Shown one piece after another: positions 10,569 through 19,133 of a stretch of 64,000 bases of DNA. Made by a program: the position numbers and the translations under genes. The stretch spans positions 186,001-250,000 of the forward strand of contig JAXLRU010000003.1 in NCBI GenBank assembly GCA_046330935.1. Reading direction: 5' to 3'. The first letter of the stretch is position 1. Each line of letters starts with the position of its first letter. The notes below the pieces were generated by a model. That model was not told where the DNA came from. It saw only the letters and a program-made list of their open reading frames with translations, and ran no database searches. Source of the stretch: JAXLRU01 sp046330935 (GTDB lineage Bacteria > Actinomycetota > Actinomycetes > Actinomycetales > Kineosporiaceae).

Positions 10569-12104
10569 ATGCGCATCGCCGCCCTCACCCGCACCGCCGT
10601 CGCGGGCGTTCTCGCCACCGCCGCCATCGCCGCCGCGGGTCTCACCCAGGCCGCCGCGCCCGCGCAGGCCGCCTCCACCGCCGGCGGGGCGATCACCCGC
10701 TCCGAGGTGCTCGCCCGGGCCCGCAACTGGTACGACCGCCGCGCCTCGTTCACCTACGACTCCACGCTCGACCGCGTGCGCCCCTACATCAGCGACGTGG
10801 ACGGCGGGCACAGCTACGGCCGCGACTGCTCCGGCTTCGTCTCGATGGCCTGGCACCTGTCGCCCGGCAGCGTGGGCGGCCTGAACACCCGCGGGCTGGC
10901 GTCGTCCTCGATCTCGAAGCCGATCTCCAAGGACCAGTTGCTGCCGGGGGACATCCTCGACTACACGGCAGCGCACGTCATTCTCTTCGAGGCGTGGGAG
11001 AGCGACCACAGGCATTTCTCCTACTACAGCTTCGGGTCGACACCGGTGAAGCACATCACCCATGCCGACATTCTCGGCGCCCGCCTCGATTCGCATCCCA
11101 CGTCCTCCTACGGCGCCTACCGGTACGTGAACATCCGCGACGACGTCGCGCCCACCGCGACGACCGGCACCGCCTCGGCAGGCTGGACGGTCGTGGATCC
11201 CCGATCCGGGGAGCAGCACGCCTTCTGGCGCACCCCCGACGGCCACCTGGGGCACTGGTTCTCCAACCCCTCGACGAACGGCCTCCAGGACCTCGGCGGA
11301 TCGGTCACGGGCACGCCCGTGGCCGTCATCAGCCCCGACGGCGAGCAGCACGCCTTCTGGCGCACCCCCGACGGCCACCTCGGCCACTGGTACTCCAACC
11401 GCTACGCCCACGGCATCCAGGACCTGGGCGGCAACCTGGCCGGCGACCCCACGGCGACGGTCAGCCCCGACGGCGAGCAGCACGCCTTCTGGCGCACCCC
11501 CGACGGCCACCTCGGCCACTGGTACTCCAATCCCAGCGCGCACGGCATCCAGGACCTGGGCGGGCGGCTCGGCGGAAACCCCGTGGCGGCGATGAGCCCC
11601 AATGGTGAGCAGCACGCCTTCTGGCGGACGCCGGAGGGGCACCTCGGCCACTGGTACTTCAACCGCTCCGCGAACGGGATCCAGGACCTGGGCGGCGCCC
11701 TGGCCGGCACGCCCGCCGTGGTGATCGACCCGGTGGGTGGCCAGCAGCACGCCTTCTGGCGCACCCCGAGGGCACCTCGGCCACTGGTTCTCGACCACTT
11801 CCGGCGACGGGCTGCAGGACCTCGGTGGCGCCCTGGCCGGCGACCCGACGGCATCGATCAGCCCCAATGGGGAGCAGCACGCCTTCTGGCGCACGGCGGG
11901 GGCCACCTCGGCCACTGGTACTGGAACCCCTCCGCCACCGCGATGCAGGACCTGGGCGGCAACCTCACCCGGACGCCGTCTGCGGCGATGAGCCCCGACG
12001 GTGAACAGCACGCCTTCTGGCGCACCCCCGAGGGCCACCTGGGCCACTGGTACGTCAACCCGAGCGCCCACGGCATCCAGGACCTGGGCGGGTCCCTCGC
12101 CTGA
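10569..12104 (+). CDS. Secreted NlpC/P60-type hydrolase with seven-bladed repeat domain (two compensating frame breaks)
   Basis: A Sec signal peptide (MRIAALTRTAVAGVLATAAI...AQA) is followed by an NlpC/P60-like cysteine peptidase domain of about 150 residues. The Cys motif is YGRDCSGFVSMAW and the His lies in DYTAAHVILFEAW; such enzymes cut peptidoglycan stem peptides. The remainder is seven tandem 44-residue repeats with core GEQHAFWRTPDGHLGHWY...QDLGG. Repeats five and six contain small deletions near 11765-11775 (two bases) and near 11890 (one base), which together restore frame, so a full seven repeats is the natural reading. The ATG at 10569 follows AAAGGA. The repeats resemble PLL/AAL-type sugar-binding propellers; that assignment is inference. 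Confidence 0.85.
   Translation: MRIAALTRTAVAGVLATAAIAAAGLTQAAAPAQAASTAGGAITRSEVLARARNWYDRRASFTYDSTLDRVRPYISDVDGGHSYGRDCSGFVSMAWHLSPGSVGGLNTRGLASSSISKPISKDQLLPGDILDYTAAHVILFEAWESDHRHFSYYSFGSTPVKHITHADILGARLDSHPTSSYGAYRYVNIRDDVAPTATTGTASAGWTVVDPRSGEQHAFWRTPDGHLGHWFSNPSTNGLQDLGGSVTGTPVAVISPDGEQHAFWRTPDGHLGHWYSNRYAHGIQDLGGNLAGDPTATVSPDGEQHAFWRTPDGHLGHWYSNPSAHGIQDLGGRLGGNPVAAMSPNGEQHAFWRTPEGHLGHWYFNRSANGIQDLGGALAGTPAVVIDPVGGQQHAFWRTPRAPRPLVLDHFRRRAAGPRWRPGRRPDGIDQPQWGAARLLAHGGGHLGHWYWNPSATAMQDLGGNLTRTPSAAMSPDGEQHAFWRTPEGHLGHWYVNPSAHGIQDLGGSLA
11181..12101 (+). repeat. Seven tandem 132-nt coding repeats
   Basis: Seven in-phase units of about 132 nt encode the propeller-like blades of the NlpC/P60 protein. 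The span is 921 nt, exactly seven units minus the three bases lost at the two frame breaks. The first unit starts GWTVVDPRSGEQH; the others start with SPDGEQH, SPNGEQH or similar. Units two and three are nearly identical at the DNA level, suggesting recent duplication or homogenisation. Confidence 0.9.
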
Positions 12105-12111
12105 ACCGCCC

Positions 12112-12156
12112 GCCGCAGGGGCGGCCCGGTGGCGATGTCCGGGCCGCCCCTGCGGC
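12112..12156 (+). terminator. Strong hairpin terminator after NlpC/P60 gene
   Basis: An 18-bp perfect stem (12112-12129 with 12139-12156) encloses a 9-nt loop, 8 nt after the stop codon. It has no U-tract, as is common in actinobacteria. Confidence 0.8.
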
Positions 12157-12168
12157 CTGCCAGGGGGC

Positions 12169-12214
12169 TTGCCTCCACGACGGCTCGCGGCTTATTTTCA
12201 TCAGATGATGAAAA
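12169..12214 (+). promoter_or_regulatory. Promoter with palindromic operator over a leaderless start
   Basis: TTGCCT (12169-12174) and TATTTT (12193-12198) with an 18-nt spacer form a plausible promoter. Its expected start of transcription falls at about 12205, on the ATG of the ABC gene. A 9-bp perfect inverted repeat, TTTTCATCA (12195-12203) and TGATGAAAA (12206-12214) with a 2-nt centre, covers the -10 region and the start codon. This is the size and symmetry of a TetR-family operator, and a TetR gene lies at 13908-14516. Confidence 0.6.
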
Positions 12215-12995
12215 ACGACGCGGCGATCACGGTCCGCGGGCTGCGCGTGGTGCGCGGCGGCCGTCCCGTCATCGCCTCCCTCGATCTCGACGTCCCCGCC
12301 GGGCAGGTCGTGGGCCTGCTCGGCCCCAGCGGCTGCGGCAAGACCACGCTCATGCGCGCGATCGTCGGCGTGCAGGTGGTCGCCGGTGGCAGCGTCGAGG
12401 TGCTCGGGCACCCCGCCGCGCGCGCGAGCTGCGCTCCCTGATCGGTTACGTGACTCAGGCGCCCAGCGTCTACGCCGACCTCACCGTCAGCGAGAACCTG
12501 CGCTACTTCGCCGCCGTCGCGGGCGTGCCCCGCGCCCGCCTGCACGGCGAGGTCGACCGCCTGCTCGACGCCGTCGACCTGCACGCCCGCGCCGGCGCCC
12601 GGGTGGCCAACCTGTCCGGCGGGCAACGGTCGCGGGTGTCCCTGGCCGCGGCCCTGGCCGGCGCGCCGCGCCTGCTGGTCCTCGACGAACCCACCGTGGG
12701 CCTCGACCCCGTCCTGCGGCGCGACCTGTGGGACATCTTTGCCAGGCTCGCGGCCACCGGCGTCACGCTGCTCGTCTCCAGCCACGTGATGGACGAGGCC
12801 GCCCGCTGCGACCGGCTGCTGCTCATGCGCGAGGGCCGGTTGCTGGCCGACGGCACCCTCGCCGGGATCCTCGCCGACACCGCCACCTCCGCCGTCGAGG
12901 ACGCCTTCCTCTCCCTCGTCGAGCGCGACCGCGCCGACTCCCCTGCCGACTCCCCTGCAGGCACCCCTGCCAAGGCCCCGGAGGTGGCCCGATGA
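12205..12995 (+). CDS. ABC transporter ATP-binding protein, ABC-2 type (one frame break)
   Basis: The ATPase shows Walker A (GPSGCGKTT), Q-loop (YVTQAPSVYADLTV), signature LSGGQ, Walker B (RLLVLDEPTVGLD) and the switch His (VSSHVMDEA). It should energise export with the membrane protein encoded next, in the style of DrrAB drug or lipid exporters. The frame breaks near 12420, where HPAA continues as RARELRSLIGYV only after restoring one base in a GC-alternating run. No ribosome site precedes the ATGATG at 12205/12208, and the promoter geometry suggests a leaderless transcript. The stop overlaps the permease start by 4 nt. Confidence 0.88.
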
Positions 12996-13726
12996 GCCCC
13001 CGCCTGACCCTCGCCACCGCCGCCCGCGTGCTGCGCCAGATCCGCCACGACCCGCGCACGATCGGGCTGCTGCTCGTCGTCCCCTGCGTCCTCATGGGCC
13101 TGCTCGCCTGGATCTACGCCGACACGCCGCTGTTCGACCGGATCGGCGCGCCGCTGCTCGGCGTCTTCCCGTTCGTCGTGATGTTCCTGGTCACGAGCAT
13201 CGCCACGCTGCGCGAACGCCAGTCGGGCACGCTCGAACGCCTGCTCACCCTGCCGCTGCACAAGGCCGACCTGATCGCCGGGTACGCCCTGGCCTTCGGC
13301 GCGCTCGCGATCGTCCAGGCCCTCGTCGCCACCGGCGTCGCCGTCCTCGGCCTCGGCCTCGACGTGGCCGGCCCCGCCTGGCTGCTCGTGCTCGTCGCTC
13401 TCGCCGACGCCCTGCTGGGCACCGCCCTCGGCCTGCTCGTCAGCGCCTTCGCCGCCACGGAGTTCCAGGCCGTGCAGTTCCTGCCCGCCTTCGTGCTGCC
13501 GCAGTTCCTGCTCTGCGGGCTGCTCGTGCCGCGGGAGCAGCTGCCCGGCGTCCTGCACGCCGTCTCCTCGGCGCTCCCCCTGTCCTACGCCGTCGACGCG
13601 ATGACGACGATCGCGGCGCAGGCCGACGCGACGCCCGACGTCCTGCGCGACGTCGCCGTCGTCGCCGCCTTCGTGGTCGCCTCCATCGCCGCCGGTGCCG
13701 GCACCCTCCGGCGCCGCACGGGGTGA
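12992..13726 (+). CDS. ABC-2 type transporter permease
   Basis: The 244-residue membrane protein has about six hydrophobic segments. The ABC-2 landmark is the region around LLVPREQLPGVLHAVSSALPLSYAVDAM before the last transmembrane helix. Length and arrangement match single-domain DrrB-like permeases that dimerise with an ATPase pair. Its ATG overlaps the ATPase stop (ATGA). The substrate is unknown; drug, lipid or peptide export is usual for the family. The gene converges on tetR with a long hairpin element between them. Confidence 0.9.
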   Translation: MSPRLTLATAARVLRQIRHDPRTIGLLLVVPCVLMGLLAWIYADTPLFDRIGAPLLGVFPFVVMFLVTSIATLRERQSGTLERLLTLPLHKADLIAGYALAFGALAIVQALVATGVAVLGLGLDVAGPAWLLVLVALADALLGTALGLLVSAFAATEFQAVQFLPAFVLPQFLLCGLLVPREQLPGVLHAVSSALPLSYAVDAMTTIAAQADATPDVLRDVAVVAAFVVASIAAGAGTLRRRTG

Positions 13727-13762
13727 GCGGCCCTCACTCCCCGCACCCGGGCGCCGTGCAGC

Positions 13763-13852
13763 GGGCCCGATCCAGATGCGCGCCTTCCGTGAGCGGGCGG
13801 CCCCGACAGGGCCCTGCCGCTCACGGGAGCCGCGCATCTGCGCGTCGGGCCC
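13763..13852. repeat. Intergenic palindromic element, copy 1
   Basis: The left arm 13773-13796 and right arm 13817-13840 pair over 24 positions with one mismatch and one G-U pair. An outer 8-bp stem (13763-13770 with 13845-13852) extends the structure. It lies between convergent genes, so it may act as a bidirectional terminator. The arm sequence CAGATGCGC...TTCCGTGAG recurs at 30189-30257. Confidence 0.75.
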
Positions 13853-13907
13853 GAGGCGCAGACGGCGCAGACGGGACGGGTGAGACGTCGGCCTCGTGCC
13901 GTCCGGG

Positions 13908-14516
13908 CTACAGCTCGCCGGTCAGGTAGCGCTGGACGGTCGGCGCGACGGCGGCCACGAGCTCGGGCGCGGGCGCCGAAGCGACGGGGTCGATCTGCAC
14001 CACGTACCGGGCCATGATCAGCCCGATCATCTGCGAGCCGACGAGGCTCGCGCGCAGGGTCGCGCGGTCGACGTCCAGCGACGCCGCGATCCGGCCGAAG
14101 ATCTCGGTGACGAGGAACTCCCGGATGATCCGCGCGCCCGTGGGCGAGGCGGTCGCGGAGGAGACGATCGCGGTGATCCGCTCCCGCCCGCCCGGGGCGT
14201 CCCACACGCCGAACATGGTGGTCAGCAGCCGGACGCCGATCTCCTCGCGCGGGCCCTGGAGGACGGCCTCCACGATCATCCGGGGCGGGACGGGCACCTC
14301 CATGGCGGCGGCGAAGACCTCGTCCTTGCCGTCGAAGTAGTGGTGCACCAGCCGCGCGTCCACGCCGGCCACCCGCGCGATCCCACGCAGCGTCGTCGCC
14401 TCGTAGCCGCGCTCGGCGAACTCCGCGCGCGCGGCCGCCACGATCGCCGCCCGCGCGTCCTCGCCGGCCGGGCGCCGCCCCCGACGCCGCGGGGCCGGCT
14501 GCTCGGCCTCGCTCAC
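13908..14516 (-). CDS. TetR-family transcriptional regulator
   Basis: The 202-residue protein carries an N-terminal TetR helix-turn-helix (AIVAAARAEFAERGYEATTLRGIARVAGVDARLVHHYFDGKDEVFAAAM, about residues 24-72) and a variable all-helical C-terminal ligand domain. It is a probable repressor of the convergent ABC exporter, whose start codon lies inside a TetR-type palindrome; that link is inferred from proximity. The GTG at 14516 overlaps the stop of the upstream isomerase-like gene (GTGA), so both are probably co-transcribed. Confidence 0.9.
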   Translation of the reverse strand: MSEAEQPAPRRRGRRPAGEDARAAIVAAARAEFAERGYEATTLRGIARVAGVDARLVHHYFDGKDEVFAAAMEVPVPPRMIVEAVLQGPREEIGVRLLTTMFGVWDAPGGRERITAIVSSATASPTGARIIREFLVTEIFGRIAASLDVDRATLRASLVGSQMIGLIMARYVVQIDPVASAPAPELVAAVAPTVQRYLTGEL

Positions 14517-15360
14517 CCGGCGCCACCCTCGGCCGGTCCCTCGCCCGGCGCCTTGCCCGCCGCGCGCGGGGCGTCGGCGGCGCCGTCGAGGTTGGCGCGG
14601 GCGAACGCCAAGGACTCGGCGAGGACGCCGACCCGCTCGGCCCGGGTGCGGCACCGGCGGGTGTTCACCTCGACCACCACGACGCCGCCGAACCCGGAGC
14701 CGGCCAGCAGCCCCAGCACCTTGTCGCACGGCTGGACGCCGCGGCCGGGGGCGAGGTGCTCGTCCTTGCTGGAGCCCGAGCCGTCGGCCAGGTGCAGGTG
14801 CGCCAGGCGTCCGCCCAGCGCCGCCGCCTGCTCGTAGGAGTCGACCCCCGCCGTCGAGGCGTGGGAGAGGTCGAGCGTGACGTGCTCGTAGGGCAGGGGC
14901 AGCGGGTCCCAGCCCGGCAGGTAGGCCTGCAGCTCACGCCCGCGGGCCCGCCAGGGGTACATGTTCTCGACCGCGACCGTGACGCCCGTGCGGGCGTCGA
15001 GCTCGGCGACGCCGTCGACGAACCCCGCGGCGTACTCCCGCTGCCAGCGGAACGGGGGTGGGTCACCATCAGCCCCGCGCCCAGCTCGGCCGCCGCCTGC
15101 GCGGCCCGCTCCAGCTTGCCCCAGGGCTCGCGGCCGTAGACCCGCTGCGTGATCAACAGCGTGGGGGCGTGGACGGCGAGCACGGGCAGGCCGTGCTCGG
15201 CGCTGAGCCGGCGCACGGCCTCGACGTCCTGGCTGAGCGGATCCGTCCAGATCATCAGCTCGACGCCGTCGTAGCCGAGTTCGGCGGCGAGGTCGAAGGC
15301 GTGCTCGCACCCGTGCGGGTACACGGAGGCCGTCGACAGGGCCACCGGGATCCTCGCCAC
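14513..15360 (-). CDS. Sugar phosphate isomerase/epimerase family protein (one frame break)
   Basis: The TIM-barrel protein (about 282 residues when repaired) belongs to the xylose-isomerase-like / AP endonuclease 2 superfamily. Recognisable pieces are ALSTASVYPHGCEHAFDLAAELGYDGVELM, VLAVHAPT, VTVAVENMYPW (metal-ligand Glu), HVTLDLSHAS and HLHLADGSG. The frame breaks near 15055, where GLMVTHPP continues as FRWQREYAAGF if one C is restored in a run of C. The GTG at 15360 is the family-like start (VARIPVALSTASVYP). It overlaps tetR by 4 nt. The substrate is unknown; many such proteins act on inositol or ketose derivatives. Confidence 0.8.
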
Positions 15361-15424
15361 GCCGCCACGCTACCCCGCGACCCCCGGGGGACGCGCTGCC
15401 ACGCGGCGGGCGGCGCGGGGCGCC

Positions 15425-15430
15425 TACGCT
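15425..15430 (+). promoter_or_regulatory. TACGCT -10 element, probable leaderless start
   Basis: TACGCT ends 6 nt before the ATG at 15437, so transcription would begin at or next to the start codon; no ribosome site is present. Confidence 0.5.
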
Positions 15431-15436
15431 GGGCCG

Positions 15437-16270
15437 ATGGCCGACCCCGACGAGGTGCCCCTCGACGTCCCCCGCCTGTGGGTCGAGTTCCCCGATCCCG
15501 CCACGGCCGCGGGCGGCGTGCCCGCGCAGGTCGTGCGGGCCGACCTCACGTGGCTGACGTCGCGCTGGCAGTGCCTGTTCGGCCGCGGCTGCGCGGGGAT
15601 CGAGGCGCAACGCCCCGACGACGGCTGCTGCACCCTGGGGGCGCACTTCAGCGACGCCGACGACGAGGCCCGCGTGGCCGGGTGGGCGGCCCGGCTCACC
15701 CCCGCCGACTGGCAGTTCTCCCGCGCCGACTGGGCGGCCACGGTCACGGAGACCGACGACGACGGCACGACGTCGACGGCCCGGACCACGGCGCTCGTGG
15801 ACGGCGCGTGCGTGTTCCTCAACCGCCCCGGTTTCGCCGCCGGGGCGGGCTGCGCGCTGCACGCCCTCGCCGCCCGCGAGGGGGTCGACCCCCTGCACGC
15901 CAAGCCCGACGTGTGCTGGCAGTTGCCCCTGCGCCGCACCTACCGCAGCGTGGAGCGGGGCGACGGCACGAGCTACCTCGAGGTGTCGATCGGCGAGTAC
16001 GACCGCCGCGGCTGGGGCCCCGGGGGCCTCGACCTCGACTGGTACTGCACCGGGCTGCCCGCCGCCCACAGCGCGCCCGCCCCCGTGTTCGTCTCGCTGC
16101 GCGCCGAGCTCGTGGAGCTGCTCGGGGAGGCCGCCTACGCCGAGCTGGCGCGCCGCTGCGAGGCGCTGCTCGCCTCCCGCGAGGCGCTGGCCCTGGCCGA
16201 GCACCCGGCCACCACCGCCGCCCGCCGCCGCGCCCGCGACGCGGCGGCGCGCACGACGTCGGGGAGCTGA
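15437..16270 (+). CDS. Conserved hypothetical cysteine-cluster protein
   Basis: The 277-residue soluble protein has no signal peptide. Cysteines lie in two groups: QCLFGRGCAGIEA...DDGCCTLGAHF (about residues 48-75) and CVFLNRPGFAAGAGCALHALA...KPDVCWQLP (about residues 122-160). The spacing recalls YkgJ/DUF3109-type cysteine-cluster proteins thought to bind metal or Fe-S, but I am not certain of the family. A leaderless promoter lies just upstream. One nucleotide separates its stop from the GTG of the methyltransferase, so they form an operon. Function is unknown. Confidence 0.75.
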   Translation: MADPDEVPLDVPRLWVEFPDPATAAGGVPAQVVRADLTWLTSRWQCLFGRGCAGIEAQRPDDGCCTLGAHFSDADDEARVAGWAARLTPADWQFSRADWAATVTETDDDGTTSTARTTALVDGACVFLNRPGFAAGAGCALHALAAREGVDPLHAKPDVCWQLPLRRTYRSVERGDGTSYLEVSIGEYDRRGWGPGGLDLDWYCTGLPAAHSAPAPVFVSLRAELVELLGEAAYAELARRCEALLASREALALAEHPATTAARRRARDAAARTTSGS

Positions 16271-16271
16271 C

Positions 16272-16958
16272 GTGGACGGCGTCATCCCCAGCCCGAACAT
16301 CTGGACCTCCCCGCAGGTCTACGAGCAGGAGAACCGGGGGGTGGACCCCGACGGCGTCCTCGAGGCCGCGATGCGGGAGGTCGCCGACCGCCGCGGGCGC
16401 GACGTCCTCGACGTCGGCTGCGGCACCGGGTTCCACCTGCCGGGCTTCGCCGCCGAGGCGGCGTCGGTCGTCGGCGTCGAACCGCACCCGCCGCTGCTGG
16501 CCGCCGCCCGGCGCCGCGTCCGCGACCTGCCCCACGTGCGCGTGCTGGCGGGCACCGCCCAGGCGCTGCCGCTGCCCGCGGCGTCCGTCGACGTCGTCCA
16601 CGCCCGCTGGGCGTACTTCTTCGGGCCCGGGTGCGAGCCCGGCCTGCGCGAGCTGGACCGCGTCGTCCGGCGCGGGGGGACCGCCTTCGTCATCGACAAC
16701 GACGCCACCCGCTCGACGTTCGGACGCTGGTTCCGCACCGCGCTGCCCGATCACGACGCCGGCGCCGTGGAGCGGTTCTGGTCGATGCACGGCTGGACGC
16801 GCGTGCCGCTCATGATCCGTTGGCTGCAGCCCACCCGGGAGGCGTTCGAGGCCGTCTTGCGGATCGAGTTCGCGCCCGCGACGGCCGAGCGGATCCTGGC
16901 CGAGCACCAGGGCTGCGAGGTCGACTACGCCGTCAACCTGTGGTGGAAGCGGTTCTGA
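16272..16958 (+). CDS. Class I SAM-dependent methyltransferase
   Basis: The 228-residue protein shows motif I DVLDVGCGTGFHLPGFA (about residues 43-59), motif II VVGVEPHPPLLAAAR and the post-III region FGPGCEPGLRELDRVVRRGGTAFVIDND, all typical of the Methyltransf_11 fold. The substrate cannot be deduced. It starts with GTG one nucleotide after the cysteine-cluster protein and is probably translated by coupling. Small-molecule or cofactor methylation is more likely than rRNA modification, but this is a guess from fold class only. Confidence 0.85.
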   Translation: MDGVIPSPNIWTSPQVYEQENRGVDPDGVLEAAMREVADRRGRDVLDVGCGTGFHLPGFAAEAASVVGVEPHPPLLAAARRRVRDLPHVRVLAGTAQALPLPAASVDVVHARWAYFFGPGCEPGLRELDRVVRRGGTAFVIDNDATRSTFGRWFRTALPDHDAGAVERFWSMHGWTRVPLMIRWLQPTREAFEAVLRIEFAPATAERILAEHQGCEVDYAVNLWWKRF

Positions 16959-17011
16959 GGCGGCCAGCTTGATCCACTCGCCGTGCCCGCCCCCCGGGGG
17001 CATGGTGAAGC

Positions 17012-17476
17012 ATGGCTGAGACACGTTCCGGCGCCACCCCGGCCTCTGGGGTGCTCGCCTCCGCCGACTCCTCCCCCACCGTGCTGCGCCGCGCCGACGG
17101 CTCGCTCGACGTCCGCCCCTCGGGCGAGGACGGCGTCAGCGTCGCGGGGCGTTCCGTGGCTCCCTTCCGGCGCCCGCGGCCCAGCCGCGCCGAGCTCGGC
17201 TACTTCGGGCTGTGGGTGCTCGGGCTCGTCCTCGCCCTGTTCGTCCCCGCCCTCGTGGTCGGGCCCACGCAGACCGACGCCCCCGCCGGGCGGGTCTGGG
17301 GCGCGTTCGCCATCACCGTCGCCGGGGCCCTCGTGATGATCGGCGCTGCGATGCTCATGTGGCGGCGCTCGAAGGACTCCACGGTGCTCGTGTTCGGCGG
17401 CGTCCCCGCCGTGGCGTGCATCGCGGGCGGCGTGATCCTCGTGGCGACCAAGCTGACAGTGGTCACCCAGGGCTGA
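17012..17476 (+). CDS. Small integral membrane protein, function unknown
   Basis: The 154-residue protein has a hydrophilic N-terminus of about 65 residues and then three predicted transmembrane helices (GLWVLGLVLALFVPALVV; FAITVAGALVMIGAAMLMW; VFGGVPAVACIAGGVILVA). The N-terminus would lie on one side of the membrane. No family is recognised. GGTGAAGC precedes the ATG at 17012. It precedes radA by about 100 nt of repeat-containing DNA. Confidence 0.7.
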   Translation: MAETRSGATPASGVLASADSSPTVLRRADGSLDVRPSGEDGVSVAGRSVAPFRRPRPSRAELGYFGLWVLGLVLALFVPALVVGPTQTDAPAGRVWGAFAITVAGALVMIGAAMLMWRRSKDSTVLVFGGVPAVACIAGGVILVATKLTVVTQG

Positions 17477-17493
17477 TCCGCCTTTCGCCGTCC

Positions 17494-17553
17494 CGGCGCG
17501 CTCGCCGGCGCGCTCGCCGGCGCGCTCGCCGGCGCGCTCGTCGGCGCACTGTC
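17494..17553. repeat. 12-bp tandem repeat upstream of radA
   Basis: The unit CGGCGCGCTCGC occurs four times head to tail (last copy ends GT) followed by a degenerate fifth. It lies between the membrane protein gene and the radA promoter. Such a tract is prone to copy-number slippage. Confidence 0.8.
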
Positions 17554-17565
17554 GGGGGGCGCGCC

Positions 17566-17571
17566 TAGGGT
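17566..17571 (+). promoter_or_regulatory. TAGGGT -10 element before radA
   Basis: TAGGGT ends 7 nt before the GTG at 17579, consistent with a leaderless radA transcript; a GTG at 17570 would overlap the hexamer and is therefore less likely. Confidence 0.45.
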
Positions 17572-17578
17572 GCGGCTC

Positions 17579-19101
17579 GTGGAACCCGGATCCTCCTCCC
17601 GCCGCGCCGCCCCCCGTGCTTCCAAGGCGGGCAGACCCGAGCGCCCGGGCTACCGCTGCGCCGAGTGCGGCTGGACCACGCCCCGGTGGGTGGGCCGGTG
17701 CGGGGAGTGCCAGGCGTGGGGCACGGTCGAGGAGACGGGCGCCGGCGCCACGGGTCCGCGCACGCCCGCCCGTGCGGCCGCCGAGCCCGCCCTGCCGATC
17801 GCCGAGGTCGACCCCCAGCCCGCCCAGGCGTGGCCGACCGGCGTCGAGGAGTTCGACCGCGTGCTGGGCGGCGGCGTCGTCAGCGGTGCGGTCGTGCTGC
17901 TCGCCGGCGAGCCGGGCACCGGCAAGTCCACCCTCCTGCTCGACGTCGCCGCCCGGGCCGCGCGCGAGGGCCGCACCGTCCTGTACGTGACCGGCGAGGA
18001 GTCCGCCGCCCAGGTGCGGATGCGCGCCGAGCGGATCGGCGCGCTGCGGCCGCGGCTACTGCTCGCCGCCGAGACCGACCTCGGCTCGATCCTCGGCCAC
18101 GTCGAGCAGGTCGGCCCCGACCTGCTCGTCGTCGACTCCGTGCAGACCATCGCCAGTGACGCCGTCGACGGCGTCGCGGGCAACGTCGGGCAGGTGCGCG
18201 AGGTCGCGGCCAGCCTCATCCGTGCCGCCAAGAGCCGCGGCATGGCCACCCTGGTCGTCGGCCACGTGACGAAGGACGGGTCGATCGCCGGCCCGCGCGT
18301 GCTGGAGCACCTCGTGGACGTCGTGTGCCAGTTCGAGGGGGACAGGCACACCCGGCTGCGGCTGCTGCGCGCGGTGAAGAACCGCTACGGCCCCACCGAC
18401 GAGGTGGGCTGCTTCGACCTCGGCGAGCGCGGCATCACCGGCCTCGCCGACCCGAGCGGCCTGTTCCTGTCGCGGCACGAGATCGCGGTGCCCGGGACCG
18501 CCGTCACCGTGGGCCTGGAGGGTCAGCGCCCCCTGCTGGTGGAGGTGCAGTCGCTGGTGGCCCCCACCACGCTGACCAACCCCGCCGCGCCACCACCGGG
18601 CTCGACTCCAGCCGGGTCGCGATGGTGCTCGCGGTGCTGGAGCGCCGGGTGGGGGTGACCCTCGCCAACCGCGACGTGTTCGCCTCCGCCGTGGGCGGGG
18701 TGCGGCTCGGGGAGCCGTCGGCCGACCTCGCCGTGGCCATGGCCGTCGCGTCCTCGGCCCGCGACGCCCCCGTCCAGCCCAAGACGGTCGTGGTCGGCGA
18801 GATCGGGCTCGCGGGCGAGGTGCGGCGCGTCCCCCGGCTCGGCCGGCGCCTGTCCGAGGCGGCCCGGCTGGGGTTCACCCGCGCCGTCGTCCCGGCCGGG
18901 GACGACGAGCCCGTGCCCCCCGGCATGACCGTCCTGCCGGTGCGGGACGTGCGGGAGGCGTTCCTCCACGCCTGCGCGTCCCCCGAGAGCGCGGACGCCG
19001 AATCCTTTGACGTCCGGCAGGTCACCGGCCGTGACGGCCCTACTGCCCTCGGTCGTCTCAGTACACTGCCCGCAGGTACCAGGCGGCGCGATCGGCAGTG
19101 A
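17579..19101 (+). CDS. radA: DNA repair protein RadA (one frame break)
   Basis: RadA is a RecA-like ATPase that promotes branch migration during recombination. Visible in order are a C4 zinc finger (CAECGWTTPRWVGRCGEC), Walker A GEPGTGKST, the RadA-specific VKNRYGPTDEVGCF (KNRFG-type) motif, and a C-terminal Lon-protease-like domain (ANRDVFASAVGGVRLGEPSADLAVAMAVASS). The frame breaks near 18588, where VAPTTLTNP must be followed by RRATTGLDSSRVAMV after restoring one C. About 30 residues at the C-terminus (from ESADAESF) exceed the usual family end. The stop lies in the disA leader, and disA follows in an operon. Confidence 0.92.
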
Positions 19102-19133
19102 TGCCCCGCACCGCCGACGAGCAAGGAGGTCCG

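Noticed and set aside
11181..12101. Regular direct repeats as a CRISPR array.
   Set aside because: The units are 132 nt, coding and in phase with no spacer structure.
19062..19067. TACACT inside the radA 3' end as a separate disA promoter.
   Set aside because: No -35 element at suitable distance; kept only as a possibility.
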